From Natrinema longum (lineage in GTDB: Archaea > Halobacteriota > Halobacteria > Halobacteriales > Natrialbaceae), in the NCBI RefSeq assembly GCF_017352095.1, contig NZ_CP071463.1, positions 248,001 through 312,000 on the forward strand: a stretch of DNA of 64,000 nucleotides, in the 5' to 3' direction. Positions within the stretch are counted from its first letter, which is position 1, and the number at the start of each line of letters is the position of its first letter. Below are positions 17,762 to 27,165 of the stretch, one piece after another. The position numbers and the translations under genes are program-made. The notes under the pieces were generated by a model, which saw only the letters and a program-made list of their open reading frames with translations, did not search any database and was not told the origin of the DNA.

Positions 17762-18214
17762 CTAGTCGCCCGATCGAAACGCGTCGGTTCGCCACGCGAG
17801 AAGCCCGACCGACGCCGTCCAGAGGACGACCGTCGCGGTCGGTCCGTGTACCGGGAGCCCGGGACTCCAGTTCGTCTCGAGCGGGAATAGCGGGTCGATT
17901 CCCATCGGAGAGAGCGCGTCGATAACGAGATGTGACCCCAATGCGAGAGCGACGGCGGCCGCGATCTCTCGACTGCGAGCGATCGCGTAGCTGCCAGCGA
18001 CGACCGCCAGCACGAACAGGGGCGTGTGAGTGATCCCGCGGTGGACGAACGGCTGCCCCCACTCCGAGAGAAAGAGGAAATCCACGTCGGGAACGAGCCC
18101 GAACACGATTCCGAGTCGCGGATCGGCTCCAGTACCCCCTCGAACGAGTGCGTAGCCGACGATCGCGTGGGTCGCGAACGCTCCAGCGAGGAACGCGAGC
18201 CGTCCCGGCCCCAT
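17762..18214 (-). CDS. DUF457-type membrane-bound metal-dependent hydrolase, second copy
   Basis: A 150-residue membrane protein starting MGPGRLAFLAGAFATHAIVG. The long in-frame extension to 18844 overlaps the DedA gene and is low-complexity, so it is rejected. Family motifs are VPDVDFLFLSEWGQPFVHRGITHTPLF and HLVIDALSPMGIDPLFPL, the same DxD/HRGxTH/HLxxD pattern as the neighbouring DUF457 gene. Probably a divergent duplicate. Function unknown. Confidence 0.82.
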   Translation of the reverse strand: MGPGRLAFLAGAFATHAIVGYALVRGGTGADPRLGIVFGLVPDVDFLFLSEWGQPFVHRGITHTPLFVLAVVAGSYAIARSREIAAAVALALGSHLVIDALSPMGIDPLFPLETNWSPGLPVHGPTATVVLWTASVGLLAWRTDAFRSGD

Positions 18215-18334
18215 CACGATTCCCTTCGGACGGCTCCCGAAGATAGCTTGTGGTTCGCGGCGGGGAGACCAGACGTATCGCACGCACTCGGAGAGACCAA
18301 TAGTACTTACACCACGGGAACAGTACCGACCGCT

Positions 18335-18856
18335 ATGCTCCCGCTGCAACTCGAGGACACGCCGCCCCGGCTCGAGTCGCTGTTCACGTCGGAGTTCGCG
18401 TTCGCAGTGTTGTTCGGGATCTGCGTGCTCGAGGGGGCGATGTTGCTCCGCTTTATGCCGAGCGAACTCGTCGTCCCGGCCGCACTCGCCCTGATCGGCT
18501 CGTCGATGCCCGAGTCGATCACGATCGTCGCCGTCGCGGTCGTCGGCACGACGATCGGTCAGTGCGGGCTGTTCTATCTCGTCCGTCGGGCCGGTCGCGA
18601 GTACGTCCTGCGAAAGCGCTGGTTTCCGATCACCGAGTCGCGACTCGAGCGCTTCGACGGCTGGTTCGACCGCTGGGGCGCACTCGCGGTTCCGGTAAGC
18701 AACACGTTGCTGTTCGTTCGCGGACTGGCCACCGTGCCCGCCGGCCTGTCCGAGATGGAGTGGCGTTCGTTTGCCGTCCTGTCGGCGGTTGGGTCGCTTT
18801 CCTTTCAGTCGATCCTCGCCGCGCTCTACCTCCTCGGGGGCCACCTGCTCGCCTAG
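18335..18856 (+). CDS. DedA/VTT-domain membrane protein
   Basis: A 173-residue polytopic protein of the DedA (SNARE-associated/VTT) family. It shows FAVLFGICVLEGAMLLRFMPSEL, the E/G-rich re-entrant motif, then VGTTIGQCGLFYLVRRAGREYV and the R-containing FVRGLATVPAGLSEMEWRSF. DedA proteins act in lipid flipping or membrane homeostasis, in some cases of polyprenyl phosphates. ATG 18335 gives a normal length; the further upstream open frame overlaps the DUF457 gene in antisense. The downstream gene is convergent. Confidence 0.82.
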   Translation: MLPLQLEDTPPRLESLFTSEFAFAVLFGICVLEGAMLLRFMPSELVVPAALALIGSSMPESITIVAVAVVGTTIGQCGLFYLVRRAGREYVLRKRWFPITESRLERFDGWFDRWGALAVPVSNTLLFVRGLATVPAGLSEMEWRSFAVLSAVGSLSFQSILAALYLLGGHLLA

Positions 18857-19018
18857 ACGGGGATCGCGTAGTCCTTCGCTCGGATACCAGCGACTCTCGC
18901 GGTCGTCTCGAGAACGGTGACGCTCGAGCGGTCCCAGAAACGAGGTCGTGTCGAGGTCGTCTCGCCCGATTCGAGCGACCCCGTGCCTACCCGGACGACC
19001 GAGAAGCGAGCGCGGGCA

Positions 19019-20503
19019 TCAGTCGCCGCCCCCTCGGTAGACGGGCAGCCGGAACCTGATGCCGGCGTCACGGAGTTGCCACCTGATCTCCATGGTGAGC
19101 CACGTGAGTCCGCTCACGAGCGCGATCCCGATGGCGGCGAACTCCGATTGGCCCATCCAGACGGGCGTCGCAAAGAGGAGTCCGTTGTAGATCCGGTGGG
19201 GCAGAACGGATTCGATGAGATCGCCGAGGAATCCGAGCGGATCGATGTCGAACCCGCCGCCACCGCTATCGCCACCGCCGCCGGTGTCGGCTTCGGTCCG
19301 GGACTCGAGGCCCAGCGCCGCCGCGCTCTGGCCGCCCTCGCTTTCGGGACCCGTCTCGAGGCGTTCGGCCTCGTAGGGCAGCGTCGAGCCGACCTCCCAG
19401 ACGATATCACCGGTGGCGTTGACCTCCATCACGCGATTGCCGTGGGTGTCGGTGATCAGCGTGTTGCCGTTGGGGAGCCGGTCGGCATCGCGGGGCCACT
19501 GGATCCGATCGTCTTCCCACTCCCAGGTACGATTCCACTCGCCGTCCTCGCGCTGGAACTCCTGGACGCGTCCGTTCTCGGAGTCGGCGACGACGACGGC
19601 GGGGCCGCCCTCGCTCTCGGGGATGTAATCGGGGTTGTGCTGTTCGTACTGCACGTCGTACTCGTTTTCCGCCCCGAGCGTCCAGTCCTCGAGCAGGCCC
19701 TCCTCTCGGTCGAGGAAGACGACCTGGTCCTGGTTCCGGAGACTGGCCATGATCGTCCCCTCCAGTTCGCCCTCGTCGATGTATTCGACGTCGTTGACGT
19801 GGGCCCAGTCTTCCGGATAGGGGCCGCCTTCCTCGACGGGGAAGTCGCTCTGGGCGTCCCAGAGCCACTCGACGACCTCCGTCTCGGTGTTCACGACGAA
19901 CACCTGATCCGCGACGATGTCGGCGACGACGACGTGGCTCTCGTTGATGCGGTCCGCGTCGTGCCACTCCCCGGCGGTCTCCTTGTAATCGTAGCGCTCG
20001 TAGAGCACCTCGACCTCGCCGGTCTCGAGGTCGGCCCGTTCGATGACGTTTCGCGCACAGGGCGGATCGGAACAGGCCGGTCCCTCGGTGTGGATCGTGT
20101 CCGTCGCGGTGTACTCGACGGTCAGCGGGTCGTCTTCGACGGGGTCGACGTCGAAGTACTTCGTTCGCGTGTTGTTGTAGTAGAGCACGTCGCCGTCGGG
20201 TTCGTAGGCCGTAATCGTTCCGGCACGGCCCGATTCGGTGACGACGGTATGGTTGTCCGTCTCCGGTGCGTTCGGAACGGCTTCTTTCGACGCCGTCGAA
20301 ATCCCGCCCGACGACGCGCTGACGACGACGGCGGCCGACACGAGGACGATCGCTACGAACGCGATTCGGAGTCGGTTTCGCGACAGTGCCGACCGGAACC
20401 GAGCGAGCGATGGACGCGATCCCTCGGTCACGATTCGATCACCGGCGAGCACGTGAGCACCGTTGTGCGGACCATTTGGTTCTGGTTCATCGATCGGACA
20501 CAA
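19019..20503 (-). CDS. Arylsulfotransferase (ASST)-family membrane-anchored protein
   Basis: About 494 residues if the TTG at 20503 is used; GTG at 20431 (VTEGSRPSLARFRSAL) is an attractive alternative, so the start is uncertain. An N-terminal helix (IAFVAIVLVSAAVVVSASS) is followed by an extracellular beta-propeller with blade repeats such as WHDADRINESHVVVADI, WAHVNDVEYID and WPRDADRLPNGNTLITDTHGNRV, matching the Arylsulfotran family. A Ser/Gly-rich linker and a C-terminal helix close it. Family members move sulfate between phenolic compounds, but many archaeal relatives may only bind ligands. Two Cys in EGPACSDPPCARN could pair outside the cell. Confidence 0.82.
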   Translation of the reverse strand: MCPIDEPEPNGPHNGAHVLAGDRIVTEGSRPSLARFRSALSRNRLRIAFVAIVLVSAAVVVSASSGGISTASKEAVPNAPETDNHTVVTESGRAGTITAYEPDGDVLYYNNTRTKYFDVDPVEDDPLTVEYTATDTIHTEGPACSDPPCARNVIERADLETGEVEVLYERYDYKETAGEWHDADRINESHVVVADIVADQVFVVNTETEVVEWLWDAQSDFPVEEGGPYPEDWAHVNDVEYIDEGELEGTIMASLRNQDQVVFLDREEGLLEDWTLGAENEYDVQYEQHNPDYIPESEGGPAVVVADSENGRVQEFQREDGEWNRTWEWEDDRIQWPRDADRLPNGNTLITDTHGNRVMEVNATGDIVWEVGSTLPYEAERLETGPESEGGQSAAALGLESRTEADTGGGGDSGGGGFDIDPLGFLGDLIESVLPHRIYNGLLFATPVWMGQSEFAAIGIALVSGLTWLTMEIRWQLRDAGIRFRLPVYRGGGD

Positions 20504-20652
20504 GTATTTTTTCTAACTCGTTTCCGCCCCGAATCGACAGCGACGACGCGGTTCGGGGACCGCGTTCAGGCGGCGGACTGGCAGTCAGCGTTGGCCCGGC
20601 CGCGACCCGCAGTGGGGCGGGGGGCCGGGACCCAGTGCCAGCAGCCGGTCTC

Positions 20653-20732
20653 AGACGGTCTCCCGTCCGTCAGTGCCGGTGGGACCGGGACCGCCCTGCG
20701 GTCCCACCGAAAATAGGGACAGCAAACCGTCT
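20653..20732. repeat. Stop-abutting palindromic repeat, copy 2
   Basis: An 80-bp copy of the element at 13825. Outer arms AGACGGTCTCCCGTCC (20653-20668) and GGACAGCAAACCGTCT (20717-20732) pair at 13 of 16; inner arms CGGTGGGACCG (20677-20687) and CGGTCCCACCG (20699-20709) pair perfectly. The right end overlaps by one base the TGA of the Usp gene. Confidence 0.85.
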
Positions 20733-21610
20733 CAGTCACGTTCGGCCGTTCGTCTCGTGGTGAGGACCGGCACCGGCGACGTCTGGATCACGCGCTCGCT
20801 AAAACTGCCGAGCAGGTGTCGATCGAGTCCGGTGTGACCGTGGGTCCCCATCACGACGAGGTCGATCCCCTCCGCGTCGGCGTAGGCGGTGATCTCTCGT
20901 GGTACCGAACCGGTCGATACCGTCGTCGTCACGGGATCGGCCCCCGCTCGTCTCGCGATCGCTTCGGCCTCGTCGAGGACCTCCTGGACGTTCTCCTCGA
21001 GTTGTTCGGAGAGTTGGGACGACCCCGAGGCGATCGTTTCCGGCAGTTCGTCGACGATCGATAGCAGGTGGAGCGTCGCGCCGTGTCGGGTTGCGATCGA
21101 CGCGGCCCGTTCCACTGCGGCCGTCGCGTGGTCGCTGCCGTCGGTCGGAACGAGCACGTCGGCGTAGGGGTAGCGCCGTGTCGCGTCGTCGGCCCCACGG
21201 ACGGTCACCACGGGAACCTCGCTCCGATTCACGACGTAGTCGGTGACGCTTCCGAGGACGTACTCGCTGATCCCGCGTCGCCCGTGGGCCCCCATCACCA
21301 CGAGATCGACTTCGTCGACGGTGGCGTGGTCCGCGATCGTTTTTCGCGGATCGCCCTGAACGACGGTCGTGGTAGCGGAGACGCCACGATCCTCGGCGAG
21401 TGCGGCGGCATCCGAGAGGATCTCGTCGCCTTCACGCTCGAGGACGTCTACGACGTCGCCGCCGAGTTGCGTTAGACTCGGTTCGTTCGTGTCCGCAACG
21501 TAGAGCACGTTGACGGTCGCATCCCGATCGGCGGCGATATCCAGTGCGTGCTCGAGCGCCGCCCTCGCGGAATCGCTCCCGTCGGTCGGGACGAGCAGTC
21601 GAGTGGTCAT
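20732..21610 (-). CDS. Tandem universal stress protein (two UspA domains)
   Basis: A 292-residue protein with two UspA domains (about 1-140 and 145-292). Each starts with the LVPTDGSDSA/LVPTDGSDHA strand and ends with an ATP-binding GxxGx9GS motif, GAHGRRGISEYVLGS and GTHGHTGLDRHLLGS. Such ATP-binding Usps are cytosolic stress proteins. Monocistronic on the minus strand; its stop codon forms the edge of palindromic repeat copy 2. Confidence 0.93.
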   Translation of the reverse strand: MTTRLLVPTDGSDSARAALEHALDIAADRDATVNVLYVADTNEPSLTQLGGDVVDVLEREGDEILSDAAALAEDRGVSATTTVVQGDPRKTIADHATVDEVDLVVMGAHGRRGISEYVLGSVTDYVVNRSEVPVVTVRGADDATRRYPYADVLVPTDGSDHATAAVERAASIATRHGATLHLLSIVDELPETIASGSSQLSEQLEENVQEVLDEAEAIARRAGADPVTTTVSTGSVPREITAYADAEGIDLVVMGTHGHTGLDRHLLGSFSERVIQTSPVPVLTTRRTAERD

Positions 21611-21725
21611 GGAACGAGGTTCAACACCGACCCGCTTACATGTACTGGACGCTGCCCGTCGTGGCCGCTCAGCTGTCGCGGAAGCGATCGGAGAAAAGGC
21701 AGAAGCGACGGAGCGGTACCGATCG

Positions 21726-22025
21726 CTAGGCTGATTCGATATGGATTTCGCCGCCGGCAGTGACCGTTACCAGACAGTCGCTGTATTCGAACGTGACGGA
21801 ACCGCCCGAGCGGAGACCGTTCGCACGCGGTTCGAACAGCCGCTCGAGCGCGTCGGCGTTGATCGAGTAATGCAGCGGCTCGATCTCGGTGACGGCTTCG
21901 TTGCGAAACGTTGCGACTGCCTCCGCTACGGCAACGCTGAGCGGTTCGTCGTCGAGTCTATCGTATTGCACGGAATACTGATCCCCCATTTCGGTCGCCG
22001 GTGATCGTGAACTCATCTCTGTCAT
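21726..22025 (-). CDS. HalOD1 output-domain protein
   Basis: A 99-residue single-domain protein matching the haloarchaeal HalOD1 output domain: LSVAVAEAVATF, EIEPLHYSINADALERLFEPR, then VTFEYSDCLVTVTAGGEIHIES. Starts at residues 1, 4 or 13 are all possible. In haloarchaea this domain usually sits at the C-terminus of two-component or sensor proteins; alone it is common near sensory genes. The neighbour is a large PAS/GAF regulator on the same strand. Confidence 0.85.
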   Translation of the reverse strand: MTEMSSRSPATEMGDQYSVQYDRLDDEPLSVAVAEAVATFRNEAVTEIEPLHYSINADALERLFEPRANGLRSGGSVTFEYSDCLVTVTAGGEIHIESA

Positions 22026-22034
22026 ATATGTTGT

Positions 22035-22051
22035 ACGTACCCCCAGTACGT
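22035..22051. promoter_or_regulatory. ACGTAC-N5-GTACGT dyad
   Basis: A perfect 6-5-6 inverted repeat lying 10-26 nt upstream of the HalOD1 start, where a core promoter would be expected. It could be an operator for that gene; no regulator is assigned. Confidence 0.4.
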
Positions 22052-22132
22052 CCGTGGGAAGTCATTCTCTCGTTCACGAGTTGTTGTAAAGAGTCTGGTC
22101 GTTAACTGTATAACGGGTCTCGAAGGGGATGG

Positions 22133-25100
22133 TTAATCAGTTAACTCCTCACCGGTCGTCCCCTCGAACAGGGCCGCGAACAGCTTTCGCTCGGCCGACC
22201 GGACGTGTTTGTGAAACGCGGGCGGGGAAATGTCCAGCGAGCCGGCGATTTCCTCGCCGTTTGCCTGCCGGGGCCACTCGAAAAATCCGCCGTGGTAGGC
22301 CGTCTGGACGACCTCCCGCTGCCGATCCGTAAACGTCTCGAGCAAGGTGTTGCGCGCGGGGCCGTCGATCGTCTCGGGATCGTTCGTGCGTTGCTCGCGT
22401 CTGGCGACCATCGAGACCGACGGGCCGCTTCGGGTGATATTGGCCAATACGTCGCGGACCTCGACGGCGTCCGGGACGTCGACGATCGCGCGACCACCGG
22501 ATTCGTCGGCGACGAACTCCCGTAACCGCGCGCCGTGTGAATCGGCGATCGATCCGAGAAACGGATCGGTGAGCTGTATCTGGAGCAACGTTTCGTCCTC
22601 GTGTTCGGCGATCGTCGACACGCCACTGATCCCCTCGAGTGTGGTCTCGTCGATGGCGGCCACCGATCCGTCGGCGGCTCCCTCGACAGCGGCGAAGACG
22701 AGCTGCGAGCCGTTGGCGCGGACCGTCGCCCCCTCGTAGGTGACGGCTCTCTCGAGCGAGGCCGCGAGCTGACAGAGGGTCGCATCGGCCGCGACCTCGA
22801 GTTCGACCTCGGTGTAATTGTCGCCGACCAGCGCGTTCTTTCGCTTGACGGCGTCGATCGCGTACGCGATCGTTTCGCCGAGTTCGCTCAGCATCGATCG
22901 AAGCGTCTCGTCGAACCCGTCCCGCTTCTCACCGTAGATCGACAGGACGCCATAGAGGAACCCATCGTAGACGAGGGGCACTGCGAAGACGGACTGGAAA
23001 TTTCGCGACAGGGCATCGCTCCGCCAGTCTCCGTCGTGTACCGATTCCGCGACGTTCTCGACGTAGACCGGCGTTCGGGTGCGAGCAGCCCGCCCCGCCG
23101 GTTCGGCGGCCGAATTATCGACCGTCGTCACCGTCACGGCATCGAGATACCCGCGCTCGAAACCGGCGTGGGAGCGTGACTGGAGCCGATTGCCACTGGG
23201 GTCTGGCTCGCCGATCCAGGCCAGCGAGCACGCCTCGAGTTCGGCGAGGCGCTCGGGGATTCCGCGTTCGATCTCGGTGCGGGATTCGGCCAGCAAGAGG
23301 AGCTGTTCGAGATCCTGTCGAACCCCGTTAGCGTCGTTGAGCCGCTCGAGATGTTGATTCTGCCGTTTGAGCTCCTGCTCGCGGTCGTGGAGTCGGCGCG
23401 TCCGGCCGATCCGATCGAGTGCGGCCTCGGCCGCCGTCGCGAACAACTGGGCGAGCTCGACGGTTTCGTCGTCGTACTCGCCGACCGTCGTCGAGAGCGC
23501 GACGAGAACGCCGTGTTCACCCAGCGGGACGTAGAGGCCACTTCGGGCGGCGGTCCCCTCCTCGTAGACCCGACCGTCGGATCTCACGTCGTCGTAGACG
23601 ACGGCGTCGCCGGTCACGAACGACTCCCAGGTGATGCTGTCGTTTGGCTGGAGCCGCGGCGGCGGGCCGATGGCCGATTCGAGGGCCGACGCGGCCGCCG
23701 CCGGCTCGAGTTCGTTGTTCTGCTCGTCGAACCGATAGACGACGCTGTCGAGTTCGAGGACGTGGGTTGCGACGTCGACGATGTACTCGCAGGCCTCGTC
23801 TTTCGATTCGACGGTCAGCAGGTGACTGGTCGCCTCGTGCAATGCATTGAGCGCCTCCTGATACTGCACCCGTTCGGTCACGTCGTTCGCGATGCCGATC
23901 ACGCGATCGACGGTATCACCCTCGCCGTCCGTTATCGGCCGATACCACGTCTCGAGCACGCGATCGGAGATCCGTCTGCGTGAGTGGACGGCCTCCCCTT
24001 CGAGGGCCGTCCTCGCGTCGGCACACGCCTCGTGGTAGTCCTCCAGCACGTCGAAAAACGACTTGCCGACGACGTCTTCGGAGTCGAAGCCGAGGTTTTC
24101 GAGTCCCCGTCCCTCCGAGAGCGTGAGCGTCCCGTTCTCGTCGAGAACGAACAGGATGACGGGGACGTTCTCGACCAGCGTCTGTAACCGCTCGGTCCGC
24201 TTGGTCAAGTCCTGTTCCCGCTCGACACGTTCGGTGACGTCCCGCCAGTAGACCGAGAGTCCCGAGGGGGAGGGATAGATCCGTGCTTCGACCCAGCCGC
24301 CGTAGGGGTCGAAGTACGTTTCGACCGTCCGGGGCTCCTGGTCGTCCATCGCCGCGACGGCTGCCGTCTCGAACGCCGAGCCCTCCATTTCCGGGAACAC
24401 ATCGAGAACCTTCCGACCGAGCAGCTCCGAGCCATCGATATCGAGCAATTCGAGTGTCCGATCGTTGACGTACGTAAATCGCCTGTCGGCGTCGAGGGCG
24501 TAGAAGGCGTCGGTAACGCGTTCGAAGGACTTGCTGAGCTCCTGTTCGATTCGGTGATACGTCGTGATGTCTCGAATCGAGGCGACGATCCCGTCGACGG
24601 TCCCGTCTCCGAGTCGATTCGTGAGGACGGCCTTGTGAACGTACCAGGTGTCGTCCGCGTGTTGACACGTGTATTCGACGGTCCGCGTCGAGCCGCGCTC
24701 GGCCTCACAAACGTCCTCGAACGCGTCGGCCACCGTCTGCATGTCGTCGGGGTGGACGTAATCGAGCATGTGCGCCCCGCGCATTCTGGACGAATCGAAC
24801 CCGCCGACGCGTTCGACCGCCGGACTGACGTACGTGACCTCACCACCCTCGTCGAGGATGACCAACAGGTCCGAGGACTGTTCGATCAATGCCTGGTACC
24901 AGTCCACGCGACGGTCGTCCTCTCGTCGCATCGAATCGTACTCGAGAGCCTGCCGAAGCCGATGTGCCACCAGTGGCGGCTCCTGAATCGTGCTCGTGGC
25001 GATCACGTCGGTGGCACCGTCCGCTCGGAGTTGTGCGACCGATTCGTTGGTGGCCGGATCGACGGCGTACACGATCGGACACGTCTCGCCGAGCGCGGCC

Positions 25101-25300
25101 AGAACGTCCCGGTCGTCGGTCAGGACACAGTCTGCCGTGTCGATCCGCTCGTCCGTGAGTTCGGACGCCGACGACACGGACCCCGTGACGGTGACCGACT
25201 CGTCTGCCAGCCCCGCCGTGGCCGTCCGGAGCCAGTCGGACGTGCCGACTACAAGGGTACGAACCGGGGTCGTCTCGACGCCCTCGAGACCGCGAGCCAT
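22133..25300 (-). CDS. Bacterio-opsin-activator-type PAS/GAF/HTH_10 regulator
   Basis: A 1055-residue sensor-regulator. In order: an N-terminal receiver-like fold (about 1-120), three PAS domains (about 135-255, 260-375, 380-495), two GAF-like domains (about 500-645 and 690-830), the BAT GAF/HTH-associated region (840-985), and a C-terminal HTH_10 DNA-binding domain with FTDRQREVVQTAYHGGFFEWPR and a SPPAFHKHVRSAERKL recognition region. Family knowledge: Bat-type proteins sense oxygen, light or redox and activate transcription. It is cytosolic with no membrane segment. The target is unknown. Confidence 0.9.
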   Translation of the reverse strand: MARGLEGVETTPVRTLVVGTSDWLRTATAGLADESVTVTGSVSSASELTDERIDTADCVLTDDRDVLAALGETCPIVYAVDPATNESVAQLRADGATDVIATSTIQEPPLVAHRLRQALEYDSMRREDDRRVDWYQALIEQSSDLLVILDEGGEVTYVSPAVERVGGFDSSRMRGAHMLDYVHPDDMQTVADAFEDVCEAERGSTRTVEYTCQHADDTWYVHKAVLTNRLGDGTVDGIVASIRDITTYHRIEQELSKSFERVTDAFYALDADRRFTYVNDRTLELLDIDGSELLGRKVLDVFPEMEGSAFETAAVAAMDDQEPRTVETYFDPYGGWVEARIYPSPSGLSVYWRDVTERVEREQDLTKRTERLQTLVENVPVILFVLDENGTLTLSEGRGLENLGFDSEDVVGKSFFDVLEDYHEACADARTALEGEAVHSRRRISDRVLETWYRPITDGEGDTVDRVIGIANDVTERVQYQEALNALHEATSHLLTVESKDEACEYIVDVATHVLELDSVVYRFDEQNNELEPAAAASALESAIGPPPRLQPNDSITWESFVTGDAVVYDDVRSDGRVYEEGTAARSGLYVPLGEHGVLVALSTTVGEYDDETVELAQLFATAAEAALDRIGRTRRLHDREQELKRQNQHLERLNDANGVRQDLEQLLLLAESRTEIERGIPERLAELEACSLAWIGEPDPSGNRLQSRSHAGFERGYLDAVTVTTVDNSAAEPAGRAARTRTPVYVENVAESVHDGDWRSDALSRNFQSVFAVPLVYDGFLYGVLSIYGEKRDGFDETLRSMLSELGETIAYAIDAVKRKNALVGDNYTEVELEVAADATLCQLAASLERAVTYEGATVRANGSQLVFAAVEGAADGSVAAIDETTLEGISGVSTIAEHEDETLLQIQLTDPFLGSIADSHGARLREFVADESGGRAIVDVPDAVEVRDVLANITRSGPSVSMVARREQRTNDPETIDGPARNTLLETFTDRQREVVQTAYHGGFFEWPRQANGEEIAGSLDISPPAFHKHVRSAERKLFAALFEGTTGEELTD

Positions 25301-25374
25301 ACCGCTTCGTCGGCCGGGACGAATAAAAAGTTCGCGTCGATCTCCGCTTCAGGGATCGGGGGTCACGTCCGATA

Positions 25375-27042
25375 CTAATAGCCGATCACGAGCCCGTCCT
25401 TGCGCGGCTCGGTCGCCCCGGCGAGGGTCGCTCCTCGTCGACGAACGAGCTGTGCACCGCCGAACATGACCGGGGGGAGGACCCGAACGTCGTGTCCCGT
25501 CCGTGCGAGTTCGGCCGTATTCGGCAGTCGTTCTTCGACGCCGAGCGTTCCCTCCTCGCGGTATCGCCAGCGTGGTGCGTCGAGTGCGGCCTGTGGCGAC
25601 AGCCCGTAGTCGACGACGTTCGAGAGCACCTGGACGTGACCCTGGGGCTGCATGTAGCCGCCCATGACGCCAAACGCCATCCAGTCGTCGTCGCCCAACT
25701 TCGCGATCGCGGGCACGAGCGTGTGAAACGGGCGTTTGCCCGGCTCGAGGCTGTTCGGATGGTCGGGATCGAGCGAGAACGACGCCCCGCGATTCTGGAG
25801 CGCGATGCCGGTGTCGCCGGCGACCAGGCCGCTCCCGAAGCCGGCAAAGCGGGAGTTGATGTAGGAGACGAGGTTGCCCTCGTCGTCGCCGACGGTCAAG
25901 AGCACGGTGTCCGAATCCTCGGCGCTCGCGTTCGGAACCCCGATCTCGGGGTCCCGTATCGGCTCCGGCTCGATCGCCCGCGCCCGCTCTCGAGCGTAGG
26001 CTTTCGAGGCGAGGGGCGGGACCGACTCGAAGGCCGGATCCGCGACGTAGTGGTGGCCGTCGACGAACGCGAGCTTCGTCGCTTCGGCGAAGGCGTGGAC
26101 CCGTTCCGACGAGTCGTAGTCGTGTCCCCCCGCGTCGATCGCCTCGGCGATGTTCAGCGCCTCGAGGGCGATCAGCCCCTGGTTGTTCGGCGGGAGTTCG
26201 TAGACCGTCGCGCCGTTGTAGCTCGTACTCACGGGGTCGACGAACTCGGGTTCGAACGCCGCGAGATCGTCTTTCGTCATGAAGCCGCCCGCCGCCCGAA
26301 TCTCCGCGACGATCTCGTCGGCGATCGCTCCCTCGTAGACGACGTCGGCCCCGCTGTCGGCGATCGTTTGCAACGACTCGCCGAGGTTCGGCAATCGAAC
26401 CGTCTGCCCCGGTTCCGGGCTCTCGCCGTCGAAGAGGTACGCCTCGCGGGCGTGATCGTCCACGAACAACTCCTCGGCGCTCGACCAGTGGTGGGCGATC
26501 ACCGGCGAGACGGGATACCCCTCGGTCGCGTATTCGATCGCGGGCTCGAGAACCGTCGCCAGCGATTTCCGCCCCAGTCGCTCGACGGTCGCCTCCCAGC
26601 CCCGAGCGGTACCGGGGACCGTCACCGCGTGGGGCCCGAGGAAGGGCATCCCGAGCTCGTCCCCGCTCGCGTCGCCGTCGACGGCGTAGCCACGGGACGC
26701 GGGGTAATAGCGCTCGGGATCGTCGTCGGCCTCGAGAGCGCTCCTGACGGCGTCGATCGTCGCGTCGGTCGGGGCACCGCCACAGGAACGCATCGCGCCG
26801 ACTTCGCCGTCGGCGGTCCGATAGAGTGCGAAGACGTCGCCGCCCAGCCCCGTCGAGGTAGGTTCGACGACGTTCAACGCGGCTGCGGTCGCGACCGCGG
26901 CGTCGAAGGCGTTGCCGCCGTCGCGGAGGATCGAGATGCCGGCCTCCGCCGCGAGCGGTTGGCTCGTCGCAACCATCCCGCGGGCGGCGTAGACGGTCGA
27001 GCGCCGCGAGTCGAACCGATCCAGGTCCACTGAGTCGTCCAT
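25375..27042 (-). CDS. Gamma-glutamyltransferase family protein
   Basis: 555 residues from ATG 27042 (MDDSVDLDRFDSRRSTVYA). N-terminal substrate part with GMVATSQPLAAEAGISILRDGGNAFDAAVATAAALNVVEP and STGLGGDVFALY; the N-terminal nucleophile of the mature small subunit should be the Thr in SDTVLLTVGDDEGNLVSYINS, consistent with autocleavage in this Ntn-hydrolase family. The conserved PGKRPFHTLVPAI follows. No signal peptide is apparent, so a cytoplasmic role is possible. The substrate may be glutathione-like gamma-glutamylcysteine, the haloarchaeal thiol, by inference. Confidence 0.9.
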   Translation of the reverse strand: MDDSVDLDRFDSRRSTVYAARGMVATSQPLAAEAGISILRDGGNAFDAAVATAAALNVVEPTSTGLGGDVFALYRTADGEVGAMRSCGGAPTDATIDAVRSALEADDDPERYYPASRGYAVDGDASGDELGMPFLGPHAVTVPGTARGWEATVERLGRKSLATVLEPAIEYATEGYPVSPVIAHHWSSAEELFVDDHAREAYLFDGESPEPGQTVRLPNLGESLQTIADSGADVVYEGAIADEIVAEIRAAGGFMTKDDLAAFEPEFVDPVSTSYNGATVYELPPNNQGLIALEALNIAEAIDAGGHDYDSSERVHAFAEATKLAFVDGHHYVADPAFESVPPLASKAYARERARAIEPEPIRDPEIGVPNASAEDSDTVLLTVGDDEGNLVSYINSRFAGFGSGLVAGDTGIALQNRGASFSLDPDHPNSLEPGKRPFHTLVPAIAKLGDDDWMAFGVMGGYMQPQGHVQVLSNVVDYGLSPQAALDAPRWRYREEGTLGVEERLPNTAELARTGHDVRVLPPVMFGGAQLVRRRGATLAGATEPRKDGLVIGY

Positions 27043-27137
27043 ACCTATAGCGAAACGCCGACGCTCAAAATAGTAGTCCCCCGCCACGCGTCGATCGTCG
27101 GGACGACCCGGACACCCACGGCGGTTCGCGATTGCGC

Positions 27138-27165
27138 CGGGACATCTGTACAGCGGACCGTCTCA
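27138..27165. repeat. Half copy of the stop-abutting repeat
   Basis: CCGGGACATCTGTACAGC followed by GGACCGTCTCA closely matches the right half of copy 1 and again includes the TGA of the adjoining minus-strand gene (27163-27165). The inner hairpin and left arm are absent. Confidence 0.65.

Noticed and set aside
18215-18844. N-terminal extension of the second DUF457 gene
   Set aside because: Antisense to the DedA gene and made of low-complexity charged residues.
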